Below, one piece after another: positions 1 through 10,894 of a DNA stretch of 64,000 bases (within the stretch, counting starts at the first letter, position 1; every line of letters starts with the position of its first letter). The stretch is from positions 744,001 to 808,000 of the forward strand of contig JAWWNJ010000009.1 in NCBI GenBank assembly GCA_037176885.1, given 5' to 3'. A program made the translations under genes and the position numbers. The stretch is from Favolaschia claudopus (lineage: Eukaryota; Basidiomycota; Agaricomycetes; Agaricales; Mycenaceae). The notes below the pieces were generated by a model. That model was not told the origin of the DNA. It searched no databases and saw only the letters and a program-made list of their open reading frames with translations.

Positions 1-660
1 CGGCGGCAGAGGTTCTACTCACGACAGCTACCGGAGGACTCTCGCGTGGATCTCAAGTTCTCCGCCAGTGGAACTTGCTTGGATTTCAAATCTCTGGAAA
101 GCCCACACCAGCTTCTCCTGGATCCTTACCGTGTCTGTCGATCCCGACCGTAAAGCCTCGAGTACATGGGTAACGTTTCAAACATACATATATCTAAGAC
201 TCTCCACCTACTCAAACGGCTTCTTTCCGACGGCACTCTATGGAATACTACACTTGGATATTCTATCCTCCCATTGTTTCGGTCCCCGCATTGCGAGAGG
301 GATCTTGCCGAATTGGCGCACGACTTCCAAACCGAGGACCTAATGTTGCCTATTCGGGAAGACGAACAATGACACAGATACATTCTCCTCCCTCGCTACA
401 GATTTCGCGGCTGAGCCGGTGAAGACTTATTTCACATTCTCGTCCCCCGCGGATGCTGATGTTACAGCTCTGTGTGCTTGCCCGAAGCTCCTATGCGAAA
501 AGAGTGGTTCGCAAACCACTAACACTTCTCATGCTTGTTCGTTCGCACTCAATAAGAAGAGGTGATCCGCCGCAATTGCCCGAGAAGCTATTATTGACTT
601 CTTATTTTTACAGGCCCTCGCTCTGTCATGTCTCATATATAAATCAGTTCATGAACTAAT
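1..660 (+). other. Window-edge stretch, possible 3' end of an unidentified gene
   Basis: A frame is open from base 1 to a stop at 151-153, and the same frame reopens from 154 to about 372. This could be the 3' end of a gene entering from the left, with or without an intron, but I recognise no protein family in the translation. The 290 bases after 372 hold nothing I can name except a short hairpin-like segment near 511-528 (AGTGGTT...AACCACT). A tRNA was considered there and rejected. Base use is unremarkable. Confidence 0.2.
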
Positions 661-704
661 GGGAGCGCCCTCTCCCTTCTTCTTCCCTATAGTACTCTTT
701 CGCC

Positions 705-2774
705 ATGACAGCGTCGCTTCAAAGCACGTTTGGGAGCGCGTTCATTGGCCTCGTTGTTAGTGCCATGTGTGTGCGGTAGCCTGCTCAGCGTGAAACCCGT
801 ATAACCAGCAATTCCAGCTTGTATGGCGTCACAATTCTGCAGACGTGAGTCTTTTCTCTCCAGCTTTAGCTAGAGTTGGCGCTAACAATTGCAATCGAAT
901 AGGTATTTGTATTACCGGTATTTGAACCGTTTATATGCTTTCTTCGACGCGTCATGCAGCTCATTTGTACAGTAATTATCCGAAGGACAACAAATTACTC
1001 AAGTGGATGGTCTCTTGGTTCTTTGACGTTTCATACAAATTCTGAAATTTAAGCCAGGTGGCCATTCTATGGTGCAGCTCATTCTTTCCGGTTTTCTATC
1101 AGCAATGACCCCTCCCGCAAGGCTCTTGGACACAGCGCATCTAGTCCTATGCACCATCGCTGTCTACACGTATGCCTCCGGTTCTTGGGCAATCAACAAT
1201 CGTGGATACAACTCACTGTCGTTTGAATAGGGTATTGGTTCTAAATTTCAACAACCCGTCAATCCTTCAGAGGCCGACTTGGTGAGAGTAGATCCCGTCT
1301 TTGTAGCTGTACACCCTAACTCATTGAGGGCATTGTAGGAGCATGAATGTAAGGGATTTCGTTTTTTTCCGGCTTTATCGGTGTTTTAATGTGGATAAGG
1401 TTCAAACAGATTTCAACGGTCTCATCGGAATCATAGTAGAGATGTAAGGTCACTCCCGCCACCCGTATGCGACTGATATCGTGTCGTCTTAGCTTCTATG
1501 CGCGTCGCGTCTGGATAGGTTCGTCCTGCTTCCAAGACAGGCATGCGTGCGCTCACGTTGACCCCAGTGTCCCGCAACATATATCTGACATCGATTATTG
1601 TGAGTATTGAACACACCATTCTACATTTGAACTGATGATTGCAGCTTATACTTTCCGTTATTCACTTTGGTTTGTGCATCTCCTGACAGAAAGTTGTATA
1701 TTATTGAGTGCCTCCGTCAGGTCTTGGAATCGGTTCGTTTGAAGCAGTGTCAAGGGGAGATTGAAATTAACTTGAATCTGTAATAGTGTTTACTGTTGGA
1801 AGGTATGTTGTCCGTTGCATTATGGTTTGGGAGCTCTCACTCTTTTTGTAGTTTTCAGACATCGCGAAACAACTTCGCCAACCTAGTTGTGAGCATTTTA
1901 CCGTTGATCGATCATAGAAAAAGGCGATCTCAATTCAACTAGTGGATCACCAGCACCGGGTTGGGTTCCGCTGCGGCGGCAGACATGCTCATTGGGATCT
2001 CACTGTGCTATTACCTTTCGAAAAGTCGGACCGGATTCCAACGGTATGGCTCTTTGTTTCACTCCTCAAGCGTCGATGCTGATCGGTTTGAAACTCTATA
2101 GGACCGATAATTTGATCAGCACATTGATGAAGTACAGCCTTTCTACCGGGTTCCTCACAGGGATCATTGCTTGCCTGGTTGTGCTCACCGTACGTTCATT
2201 GACTGATTCTCTCGAATCAGGTTTTTGACGTCAGATAGTTCGGAATCATGCCCGATAACTTCGTATACGTAGCCTTCTTCTGGCTCATGGGGAAATGCGA
2301 GTATCTCATATATTCGAGGCGACCATACCTTTAACCTGGGTTTGCGGCAGGTTATGTGAACTCCGTTCTAGCAGCGTGAGTGCCCTTTTCTTGAATACGC
2401 TCCTCCTACAGTCTCATTACCTCCAACCCCAAGTCTTAATAGCCGCGAATCGCTGCGAGAGAAAGCCCATCCCCAGTTTAATTCTGGCTCTTTTCTCAAC
2501 CTGTCAGGCGTGCCGAGTGGCGTTCCCGTCATGCGCAGGGTGCGTAACCTGCTTTGAATCAGTGAAACTCGTTTTAACTGGTTTCCAGCCAACATTATCG
2601 GTGAATGTCGAGGTGTCAAAAAGCGAGTACGTCGTTGAGGGTGATGAAATATTCCGAGCTCCCAAGGGTTCTCCTACTAACGTGGACAAGCCGCCGATTC
2701 CAAGTGCGTCCACGTTGAGTTCTATCAATTCTCCAACATCGTCTCCCTCGACGTTGTGTGCAGAGGCGTTATAA
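705..2774 (+). CDS. DUF6534-type seven-transmembrane protein
   Basis: An uncharacterised membrane protein of the large basidiomycete family carrying a DUF6534 domain; its biochemical role is unknown. The gene is split into many short exons. Exon 1 (705-766) encodes MTASLQSTFGSAFIGLVV. A 27-base exon (818-844) gives LYGVTILQT, and later exons give NYPKDNKLLKWM, LLDTAHLVLCTIAVYTY, FNGLIGIIVEM, FYARRVWI and LILSVIHFGLCIS. The family hallmarks follow: LGSAAAAD near 1965, LCYYLSKSRTGFQRTDNLI from about 2005 to 2117, and LNSRESLR near 2436-2459, the conserved end of the domain. A hydrophilic tail with NLSGVPSGVPVM and a Ser/Pro-rich end runs to the stop at 2772-2774. The start was chosen because the first ATG gives the usual hydrophobic first helix. 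Exon edges are approximate. Family assignment is strong; function is open. Confidence 0.78.
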
Positions 2775-3151
2775 ATGTATGATGCACTTTCCGAAGACTC
2801 CATTAAATTACAGAGATACCCTGCCGGGCGTTCGTTATTGCGGTTATTACATCCAGTGCTGTTCGGACACTATCAGCCTGTGGCACAACATATGTACGTT
2901 CCTTATTACGACCACCCATCGACAAAGCAATGGATGATTGGATGAATATACTCAACTGATTTGACGATTCACGAATAAAATTCCGTCGGTGGTGAGCTTG
3001 GGATATCTTCGAGCCATCCCCACTCTCACGACTCGACTATACAAAACCTGCGAACGCCCAACCCGCTTACACCGTTCCGGGCGTCACGTCGTAATAGCCT
3101 ATTTGGTAAGCACACGGGAGGAAACAGGGTCACGTGACCGCGCAGCTGTCA

Positions 3152-4726
3152 ATGCCTTCGACTCCCAACCTCCGCGACCACCTACTAAACGGACTGCGGG
3201 ACATACCTGGAACCAGAGAATTTCATATTCATGTCCTCGTATCCTCACCACGGAAATTCCAAGGCTTGTTTCCCTACGCCCACCCTCGACCAAGGTCCTA
3301 TTTGCAGGACGTTCTTGTTCTTCTTTCAGAGCAGAGTACCCCCGATTCTCCGCGCATCTTCACTACAGCGATCGAGGCATCCGTGTACAACATTCCCACT
3401 ACCTCCTGCGCTATTCTCTACGTCTCCAAGGTCGATACCACTGGCCAGTCCACGTCACCCTCCCCCGCCGTTACTCTTGTCCAAAGTTTCCTGACATACT
3501 ATGCCGATCCCACGACGCGCCCCGTTTCGGCTGACCACCTATGGATTCATTTGTTTGCGCGGGCACAATCTCAGTACCTTTTCCCCAACTCTGCCGATTT
3601 TGACGGCAAGCATCCACTTAGTGATGTGAAGCTTTGTGCCTGGTGGAAGCGCGTCTTTTCTGCCGTGGCGGATACTGTGGGCGCGCATACCGATACAGCC
3701 ATAAGACTGTACTATATCCTTCCTGGATTCAGCCAGCTAGAAGCGGAGCACTCAATCTCGCGAGCGGCCGTTCCATCGACCTCAGATGTGACAGAACGCT
3801 CATGGATCTATGGTCACCCTTATTCTCAATCCGACATTCCGTTACCCTGCCCCGCACCTGCGGTAGACTTACAGCAAAAATGCCCAAATCTGGGCCACTT
3901 TATCCCCACATTTGATGACGACCCCAAGTCCCGTTTTATGGATGAAATCGGGCTTCCAGTTGACGGAGAGGCGCTCAAGTCCCCTCCGAAGAAGCGCGCG
4001 CGTACCACCGCCCCTCAAAGCAAAGGCCCAGCTCCTCCCAAGAACCAGGACGCGGAGAAGGAAGGCCAGGGTGGGAAAGAAGAGCGTATTTTGGGCGAGC
4101 TTGGAAAGGTCTCTACTGACGAATTCTGGGAAAGAATGTCGTTCCGCCAGGAGTGCGTTGCGGGAGCCGTGACTGGATTTTTCGTCGGTGGCTTCTCAAG
4201 TTCTTCCGCAGAGCGAGCCGCTTCTGGCACCTCCCCCCTGGCGCCTTTACCCGGACAGGTTTCCTGCCAGTTGAATAAGCGAGTTCTAAGCTCCCTCATG
4301 ACCGCTTTGGAATTTTCTACTGTCGAGCGGTCTATCAAAGCCACGGAGACATTAGAAGGCGCTATAAGGGGCCTTTGCGAAGGGCTCGCACCCGCTCCCA
4401 TCCCACCGCGAACGGCAGCGAATACGAATGCACGGGGGTTGGACCGTCGAACGCCGGAACCGGAACCTTCGAGAGCATTACTTGCACCACCATCGACGCC
4501 TCCCCGGCGGGGCAGCGCCTATGTGCCGGATGTGTCGCCTAATCCATTTCCGGAGCCCGTAACTTCGTTGGAGACATATAACTCGCACATATATGGGTCC
4601 ATATCTGTGAGAAATCCTCCACTTGCTGCGAAGTCGCGTAGTCAGGAAAACAGCGGGGTGCCTCGAGAACCCGCCCCACACGTAACTGTGCTTGCGGTGC
4701 GGAAGAAAAAGAAACGCGTCGAGTAA
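3152..4726 (+). CDS. RTT109: Histone acetyltransferase RTT109 (H3K56)
   Basis: Fungal RTT109/KAT11 acetyltransferase. The family acetylates newly made histone H3 (K56, with chaperones Asf1 or Vps75) during replication-coupled nucleosome assembly and DNA damage tolerance in the nucleus. The gene is one intronless frame of 524 residues from the ATG at 3152; an upstream in-frame GTG at 3134 is not a plausible start. Residues 1-270 or so carry the catalytic domain, with FHIHVLVSSPR, LLSEQ, AIEASVYNIPTTSCAILYVS, SADHLWIHLFARAQSQYLF and LYYILPGFSQLEAE. FDDDPKSRF holds the lysine (about K259) equivalent to the autoacetylated lysine of the yeast enzyme. The second half is long and disordered, with KKRAR-type basic patches and a KKKKR end that look like nuclear localisation signals. 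Yeast RTT109 is about 436 residues, so this protein has a longer tail, as is usual in basidiomycetes. Confidence 0.92.
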   Translation: MPSTPNLRDHLLNGLRDIPGTREFHIHVLVSSPRKFQGLFPYAHPRPRSYLQDVLVLLSEQSTPDSPRIFTTAIEASVYNIPTTSCAILYVSKVDTTGQSTSPSPAVTLVQSFLTYYADPTTRPVSADHLWIHLFARAQSQYLFPNSADFDGKHPLSDVKLCAWWKRVFSAVADTVGAHTDTAIRLYYILPGFSQLEAEHSISRAAVPSTSDVTERSWIYGHPYSQSDIPLPCPAPAVDLQQKCPNLGHFIPTFDDDPKSRFMDEIGLPVDGEALKSPPKKRARTTAPQSKGPAPPKNQDAEKEGQGGKEERILGELGKVSTDEFWERMSFRQECVAGAVTGFFVGGFSSSSAERAASGTSPLAPLPGQVSCQLNKRVLSSLMTALEFSTVERSIKATETLEGAIRGLCEGLAPAPIPPRTAANTNARGLDRRTPEPEPSRALLAPPSTPPRRGSAYVPDVSPNPFPEPVTSLETYNSHIYGSISVRNPPLAAKSRSQENSGVPREPAPHVTVLAVRKKKKRVE

Positions 4727-5220
4727 TGGATGCGGTTGTACGTTTTGTATTCCCATCTTGATATTTATGTGTACCACCCCTTCCAGCCGCCGCGCCGCGA
4801 TGATAAGGTGATTGCTGGGGTTATTCCATCCCACCGACCACCGAAAGATGCCGTGACTGCACGACAGACGTAGATGGATGTGTTGTTGAGCGATTGCCGT
4901 TGAATGTGTTGAGTTGCAGGTCATTCTGTGCTTGAAGATGGGGGATATGCACCCATGGTGAAGAGATAGGATTAGAGTTGTGTGAGAGAAGTGAGGTGAG
5001 AACGCATATGGGGCCCGGATTCCGAGCAGGAGGTTGATGTGAACAGTGAAAGGTTGCACGTTTCAGGACGACGTTGTATCAGGGAGGATGATACTGGATC
5101 ACATATGATATGTTGTGTTGAAAGGACTTGTATCTCAGAATTCTGGAAAGACTTGACTTGTACTTTGCGAAATTACGGTTGTATGATCGAAGTTTGGCGT
5201 TTGGCTTGTCTTCTACGTCC

Positions 5221-7286
5221 ATGGCTACCACATCCCTCCCCTCATTTGCTCAGACCTTCAGCAGCGAGCCTCCGCTAGGCAACATTTCTTCTGGCAGCAA
5301 TTCCCTTCCTCCCATCCAGCCCCCCTCCTTTTTTGGGCGCGCAAAATCCCCGAGGTCAAGACATAACAGCGAGGAGAGCAGGATATCGGGCCGAAAACGT
5401 CCACGCGCAGAAATCGCGTCCACTGCGCGCGACGATGAGCTCTCAGATTCAGAGTGCGTCTTTTCGGTTATTCGGCTTTTTGCTGTATCTCATATTAAAC
5501 CAGTCGTGGTTCTCCTCATCTTATTCGGATTAAGGAGGAGCAGCACGATATGTTGGACGACCACCCTCAACGCATGATAGTAGATCAGTCAGGCGCACCA
5601 CCGCCGTCCAGTATTCAGCCGTCTGCTGCCAAAAAGCGTCGTACAACTGTTAGCGGCCCGCCAGCGCTCAACACCGATGTCAGGTCTCCTGCCGACCAAC
5701 TCAGCCCGGTGGTCTCCGTCGGATTCAATGTCGACAATCCCTCCGCGATAGAGCAGGTTCGGTCGATGATCACGGTGAAACAGAAACAGAAGGCTTTGAT
5801 TGAGCAGCGTCGAGGTAGTCTCGCCGGCTCTGGTTCACCTAGCATTGGAGCAGGACCCCCTCCGTCGACTGTCCTCCCTGAGGAACGTCCTGCCAAGGCA
5901 GCACCGAGTAGTCGGCAACGGCGTAGTCCAAACTCGGGTAGCAACACCCGAAGGACTGCAAATTCGGGTCCTCAGGGACGACCTCCTAGTCCTCCTCCCC
6001 CTGTGGCTCAACAACAACCTCCCCCTCAAAACGCCCTACCACCGCCACCAATTAGCTTTGCGCGGCGTCGGGCTGAACAATTGGGTGGTAGGAGGAAACC
6101 CGCCGATATTATCATCAGCCCGAGGGAAGCCCATACACAGGAGCAGTTTCAACCCGCTATCCAGAGCGCTCCACCCATCCCGCAAGCAGGCGGCCAGAGT
6201 TCGTTTTACTCTGGCCGATTTCCCATGACTCTACCACGACTTCCCTCCGTCATGGGTAACGGGTCGGATATTGTGCGAAAGGTTCCTGGGCACGTCCCTC
6301 CAACCCCAACACGCCTTTCCATGCAACGCAATAATAGCAGCACCACTATCGTCCCCTCATTGACTCAACCCACGTCGCATCCCAGCAACGCTCGTTCACC
6401 CCCTGGCGCCTCCGTCGCTATCGCCTCAACTCTGGTCCCTCCCACTCCGTCGTCGCTTCATCACCCTGGGTATTCTGGGGACAAGTCCGCATTTTTAGCT
6501 CCATTCGAAGTGTTCTATGATGCTCTCAACGACTCGAAGCAGCTTAAAAATTGGCTTGGCGAGCAGCTTCAGAGATCCAACACGCTCATGCAAAATTTGA
6601 CTGAAAAACAAGAGAAGCTGAATGAGACTGTGGAAACCATGGTGGAACAACGATTGGCGCCGATGCGGGGGGAAATCGCTGGCCTGTATCGCAGGGTGGA
6701 CGAGCTGGAAGACGCACTGCGTCTTGCAACGGGTCGACGGCCAAGCGTAGATTCTGGAAGCTTGAAAGCCAAAGGTAAACAACCGCTTCGCAATGGCAAC
6801 CTTTTGGCTCCAGAGAGCTACACGTTCCCACCGCGGCCTCAGTCTGATCGTCCGAGGGGTCCGTCGCCTGGGTGGCCGCAGGAAAGAGACAGGGATACGC
6901 AGAGCACGCTCGAGTCGGAGAGTGGCTCCCCGGCGCCGTTCGACGCTCGGCGTCTTTCTCTGTCGGCTACACGATTGGATCCCCCGCGGCAGACGTTCGA
7001 ATCGTCGTCGCAGCGGAGTTCATTGCAAAATTTGCATTCACCTCCGCTGGGAATTCGTGACCGTGACCGCGATCGCGAAAATCCACATTCACATTCACAC
7101 TCTTCGCCGTCGTCGCACCATACGAAGATTATGAACAGCCACCCGACAGAACGGCCGCCGCTACATCGGCAATCCTCTTCCCACACCCAGGAACGGGATC
7201 GTGAGCGGGGAACCCCCCAGCACGACAGCCGCAGAAATTCGGTTGTGCCCTCGCCAGACGCACCTGACGATAGCTCGATGACTTGA
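5221..7286 (+). CDS. Disordered Pro/Ser-rich protein with a central coiled coil
   Basis: I do not recognise this protein. The start at 5221 opens MATTSLPSFAQTFSS. An intron follows near 5452-5534 (donor after SDSE, acceptor just before EEQHDMLDD); the exact donor is ambiguous because the obvious GT is out of phase with the available acceptors. The long second exon (to 7286) is Pro/Ser/Gln rich with basic patches such as AAKKRR and RRKP. One helical, charged stretch at roughly 6500-6720 (LNDSKQLKNWLGEQLQRSN through YRRVDELEDALRLATG) is a likely coiled coil. The C-terminus has alternating Arg/Asp (DRDRDRE) and a His/Ser run (HSHSHSSPSSHH). The composition suggests a nuclear scaffold or regulatory protein, but that is only inference. 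The real start could lie in an earlier exon. Confidence 0.65.
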
Positions 7287-7820
7287 TCTTCCAGCTATGC
7301 GTCCTTCGTCTTGTGCCTTGTCTGTTCAGCTGTCACTATCACCATCTTGAACCGTGTATCATCACTACTACCATCTGGACCCCTCCATCTTAGCACTCGA
7401 CACAACCTTAACACTAGCCTGGATTTGTTGTGGGCTTGGATTCGGACACTTCCTACCAGCTCTTGCGCTCGATTCCTTTTGATACGGTCCCTGTACATAC
7501 ATGTTTTTACTCAATCTTTTCCGGGCATATTTTGGACGACTCTCGTGTACCTCCATCTCATTTCGATCTGCCACCTCTCAACTCCGGTGTACTCAGTACT
7601 GTTACGGTCGTCTCAATGTATAACGGCTCTGTGCAAACTGTAAAGAGTTCTTGGCTCCAAGCCACCTATCCCCGTCACGTCAGCGCAATGACCTCTCGCC
7701 TTGCTGAACTTTCCTTTTTGGGCGATATCAACTCTCCGACGCTCCGTTTACGCGACGCAAAGTCTCCGTTTATGCGGTTGAACATGATTTATATGAAGGC
7801 CTCGTTATAATGGGGGCATA
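7287..7820. other. Intergenic stretch before the first GST
   Basis: This region has a pyrimidine-rich 3' flank of the previous gene and the upstream region of the first GST. Open frames here (up to about 126 codons) have no recognisable domain and look incidental. No RNA gene or repeat was seen. Confidence 0.4.
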
Positions 7821-8713
7821 ATGGCATCTGTTTTAAGAGCGACGCGTCGTTTTGGCGCGATACCAAATTCCCTCCAATCCTCCTCATCCCTTCGACCTCG
7901 ATACGCGACAATGGCCTCCAAACCTATCATACTTTACGCAGTTGGCACCCCGAACGGGAAGAAGGCTAGCATCTTCTTGGAGGAGCTGAAGGCCGCGTAT
8001 GGCCTTGAATATGAGTGAGTCTACTTCTCTGTTCGGAACCTGAGGACGCGCTGGACAATGATAAAAGGATGAAGAAGATTGACTTCGCCAAGAGGGAACA
8101 CAAAGAGCCGTGGTACCTCGAGTTGAATCCCAATGGCAAAATTCCCGTCATCGTCGACCGCTCCCGGGATAATTTTGCTGTCTTTGAGACTGGCGCCATT
8201 TTGTTGTACTTGCAGCAACATTATGATAAAGAAGGACGGTTTGGTTTCGATCTCGCCTCTAATGAAGGCAGCGAGATTCACCAATGGTTGTTCTGGGCCA
8301 ACGCGGGATTGTGAGTCAACTAATTTTTATGTTGGTAATTTCAACTGGACAATGACGGTCCAAAGGGCACCCATGATGTCCCAAGTTCGCCAATTCCAAA
8401 ACATGCCAGAACAAATGCCAGCCGCAATAAAGCACTTCACGGATGAGTCAAAGCGGCTCATCGGCGTATTGGAGCTACGCCTGAAGGACCGCGATTATCT
8501 GGTTGGAAACAAATATTCTATTGCCGACCTTAACGCCTATACATACGCTGTGGCCCATTCGTTTGTCGGGATCAACTCTCTGGACGAATTTCCTGGTGTT
8601 AAGGTGAGATTCCATGCGCGACTTGCCTCGCAAAAGATTTACTGAGATTTTTGAAGCGATGGCTGGACAGAATTGGGGAGAGAAAGGCGGTTCAGGCAAG
8701 TGTGGGACCTTGA
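7821..8713 (+). CDS. Glutathione S-transferase, Ure2p-like class (copy A)
   Basis: Conjugates glutathione to electrophiles, or reduces peroxides and disulfides; basidiomycete Ure2p-like GSTs are expanded for detoxifying lignin and wood extractives. Four exons: the first ends at YGLEYE (intron from about 8015), then KKIDFAKREHKEPWY...WLFWANAGL, then MMSQVRQF...FPGVK, then RWLDRIGERKAVQA to the stop at 8711-8713. The thioredoxin-fold domain has the class signature TPNGKKASIFLEEL and LNPNGKIPVIVD, with FETGAILLYLQQHY as the glutathione-contact region. The helical domain includes DRDYLVGNKYSIADLNAY, the usual GST C-terminal motif. An N-terminal extension of about 34 residues (MASVLRATRRFGAIPN...) is rich in Arg and Ser and resembles a mitochondrial presequence. 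A second in-frame ATG (MASKPI) follows at about 7911. Tandem paralogue of the next gene. Confidence 0.88.
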
Positions 8714-9167
8714 GCATCGATAGAATACGATATTCGGCACAGTTGTGAGTTAGAGACGTCGTTTGCATGCTCGATGTGGGACACGAATTGATGCGATGTA
8801 TATATAATACATCATGTATTTATACCCACCATATCTGACAGCTTGCGGGACAATTTGCTGAACAATATGAGGGCCGGGGAAAGCTGCCCATTTCAAGCCT
8901 GAGATAGCGCCTTGGCGACTGGTTGAGCATACATCCTGGCGTCGTAGTGGTCGATTACAAACGAGACGGTCTGTGATTCCCATCAAGATTGAAATACGGG
9001 CGGCGGCGTTCTTCCGCTCAACAGCGGAGAAGGCGGCCTACGGCTTCTATTCTGAGTATGTTCATGGGGAGATGCGCGGGTACGGTGACAAAGACAAGAA
9101 CTTGGAAGATTATCAAGCATCCCTCGAATTCAGCCTATAAAAGGCCAGACGTCATCTGAATGACATA
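8714..9167. other. Spacer between the tandem GSTs, with a TATA-like box
   Basis: 454 bases separate the two GST copies. The coding copies are alike but I saw no extended similarity in the spacer, so the duplication is not very recent. TATAAAA at 9136-9142, 26 bases before the ATG of copy B, is a plausible core promoter element, although it is unusually close to the start codon. Confidence 0.4.
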
Positions 9168-10058
9168 ATGGCTTCCCTTTTAAGAGCAGCGCGTCGATTG
9201 GGCACACTCACCAATTCTCTGCAACCCTCTTCATTTCTTCGATATCCATACGCGACAATGGCCTCCAAACCCATTATGCTTTACACCGTCGGCACCCCAA
9301 ACGGGAAGAAGGCCAGCATCTTCTTGGAGGAGCTGAAGGCCGCATACGGCCTTGAATACGAGTAAGCTTTCGTATTCACCGGGAGGACGCGTTGAGCCTG
9401 AACGATACCACGATAACAGATACAAGAAGATCGACTTTTCAAAAACCGAGCAGAAAGAGCCATGGTTCCTTGAGTTGAACCCAAACGGCAGAATCCCTGC
9501 CATCGTCGACCGTTCCAAGGATAATTTTGCGGTGTTCGAGACGGGCGCCATTTTGCTGTACTTGCAACAGCACTACGACAAAGAGAACCGCTTCGGTTTC
9601 GATGCCGCGACCAAAGAAGGTAGTGAGGTCCAACAATGGATGTTCTGGGCCAACGCCGGACTGTGAGTTTTCATTTTCGCTGTCAAAACTGTAGGCTGAC
9701 TGCAGGAAAGGGGGCCTATGATGGGCCAAGCGGGTCATTTTAAGAATCTGAAGGAGCCGATTCCGTACGCGCTGAACCGCTATGTCGACGAGTCGAAACG
9801 TCTTTTCGGCGTGATGGAAATTCGCCTCAAAGACCATGAATATCTGGTTGCCAACAAATACTCGATCGCCGATGTCAACGCATACACCTGGGTCGCAGCC
9901 CACACCTTCATTGGGCTCTCTTTGGACGAATGGCCCGGTGTTAAGGTGAGATTGGTTCATCGAATGTGTTGCAGAAGAAACTGACAAGAATTTTGAAGCG
10001 GTGGTTCGACAAGATCGGTGAACGTGAGGCCGTCAAGGCAGGCAACGCTGTGCCTTGA
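9168..10058 (+). CDS. Glutathione S-transferase, Ure2p-like class (copy B)
   Basis: Paralogue of the preceding gene, with the same four-exon layout and intron positions: first exon to YGLEYE, then KKIDFSKTEQKEPWF...MFWANAGL, GPMMGQAGHFKNL...WPGVK, and RWFDKIGEREAVKAGNAVP with the stop at 10056-10058. The thioredoxin-fold signature TPNGKKASIFLEEL and LNPNGRIPAIVD are intact, as are FETGAILLYLQQHY and the DHEYLVANKYSIADVNAY motif of the helical domain. The N-terminus (MASLLRAARRLGTLTN) is again Arg-rich, and MASKPI with its own ATG follows at about 9258. A mitochondrial and a cytosolic form from one gene is therefore possible; this is inference from the sequence. Divergence from copy A is greatest in the helical domain, which sets substrate range. 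Confidence 0.9.
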
Positions 10059-10147
10059 GAGTTGGAGAAGCCAGTACATACATGGATGAATTCAAAGAGG
10101 GTTGTGACAAAATGTAACACCGTGACTTGACTGCGACTCTGAAAAAT

Positions 10148-10726
10148 ATGTTTCGTTCCCTACCATTCACCGCGTCTGCATTCACGCGTTCTTATGCCAC
10201 AAAACTCAACAAATACCCGCGTCCAAAGCCCGGGACGGCAGAGCGACCAGCGTACCATGCTCCCGACCCTCTCAATAACAATCCCCAGGCAGTTGTAACT
10301 GCCCTCCCCGAAAACGATCTCACTTTTATCCATCGTCCACCGCCGACAGCGCCCTCTCCGCACTCCCTCACAACGAACCCCGTCTCCCCCCTCCTTCGTC
10401 CTTCCAAATCAAAAGAAGGCGTCTCTCTCCCTCCGCCTTCACGGCCACGGTTCGCGAGAGAGCCTCTGCCGCGCGCTTCACCGCAGACCATGTCAGAAAT
10501 AAAACGGCTACGAGCTCTGGATCCGGGGCGGTATACGTGTAGCGTGCTGGCAAAAAAGTTCAGCGTTACACGGGGATTCGTGCAGTCCATTGCGGCGTTG
10601 AAAAAGAGTCAACGGAGGGCGAAGCGACGAGAGCAAGAGGCGGTTGCTGACAAGGCTAGGGGAGAGTGGAGTGAGAAGAAGACGACGTTGATGCTCATAA
10701 AGGCGAAACGGAGGGAGTTGTGGTGA
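10148..10726 (+). CDS. MRPL20: Mitochondrial large-subunit ribosomal protein mL58 (MRPL20 type)
   Basis: Component of the mitochondrial 54S ribosomal subunit in fungi. Intronless, 192 residues from the ATG at 10148; an in-frame TTG at 10127 lies upstream but the ATG is the likely start. Residues 1-18 or so (MFRSLPFTASAFTRSYATK) form an amphipathic Arg/Ser presequence. The family blocks KYPRPKPGTAERPAYHAPDPL and LTFIHRPPPTAPSP come next, then a Pro-rich linker. A conserved C-terminal half follows, with MSEIKRLRALDPGRYTCSVLAKKF and a basic helix (KKSQRRAKRREQEA). The identification rests on the paired N-terminal blocks and the PGRYT block recalled from the fungal MRPL20 family. It sits 90 bases after GST copy B. 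Confidence 0.78.
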   Translation: MFRSLPFTASAFTRSYATKLNKYPRPKPGTAERPAYHAPDPLNNNPQAVVTALPENDLTFIHRPPPTAPSPHSLTTNPVSPLLRPSKSKEGVSLPPPSRPRFAREPLPRASPQTMSEIKRLRALDPGRYTCSVLAKKFSVTRGFVQSIAALKKSQRRAKRREQEAVADKARGEWSEKKTTLMLIKAKRRELW

Positions 10727-10894
10727 CGGGCGCCTCAGTGTGTGCGTTCAACGGCGTTCTCTCCGTTTGCGTTACTCAAATATGTTCAGCAACAGCATGC
10801 AATGTAGCGTAGGGCAAATTAATTCGGAACAGCAGATCATTGTTTCTAGAAAGCAGCTGAATCCCACCCATCCAATACAGAAATACAAATTGGC

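Noticed and set aside
511..528. Hairpin AGTGGTT...AACCACT as a tRNA arm
   Set aside because: No acceptor stem, D-arm or T-loop could be assembled around it.
3134..3151. GTG start for RTT109
   Set aside because: An ATG in the same frame lies 18 bases downstream and GTG starts are not expected in nuclear fungal genes.
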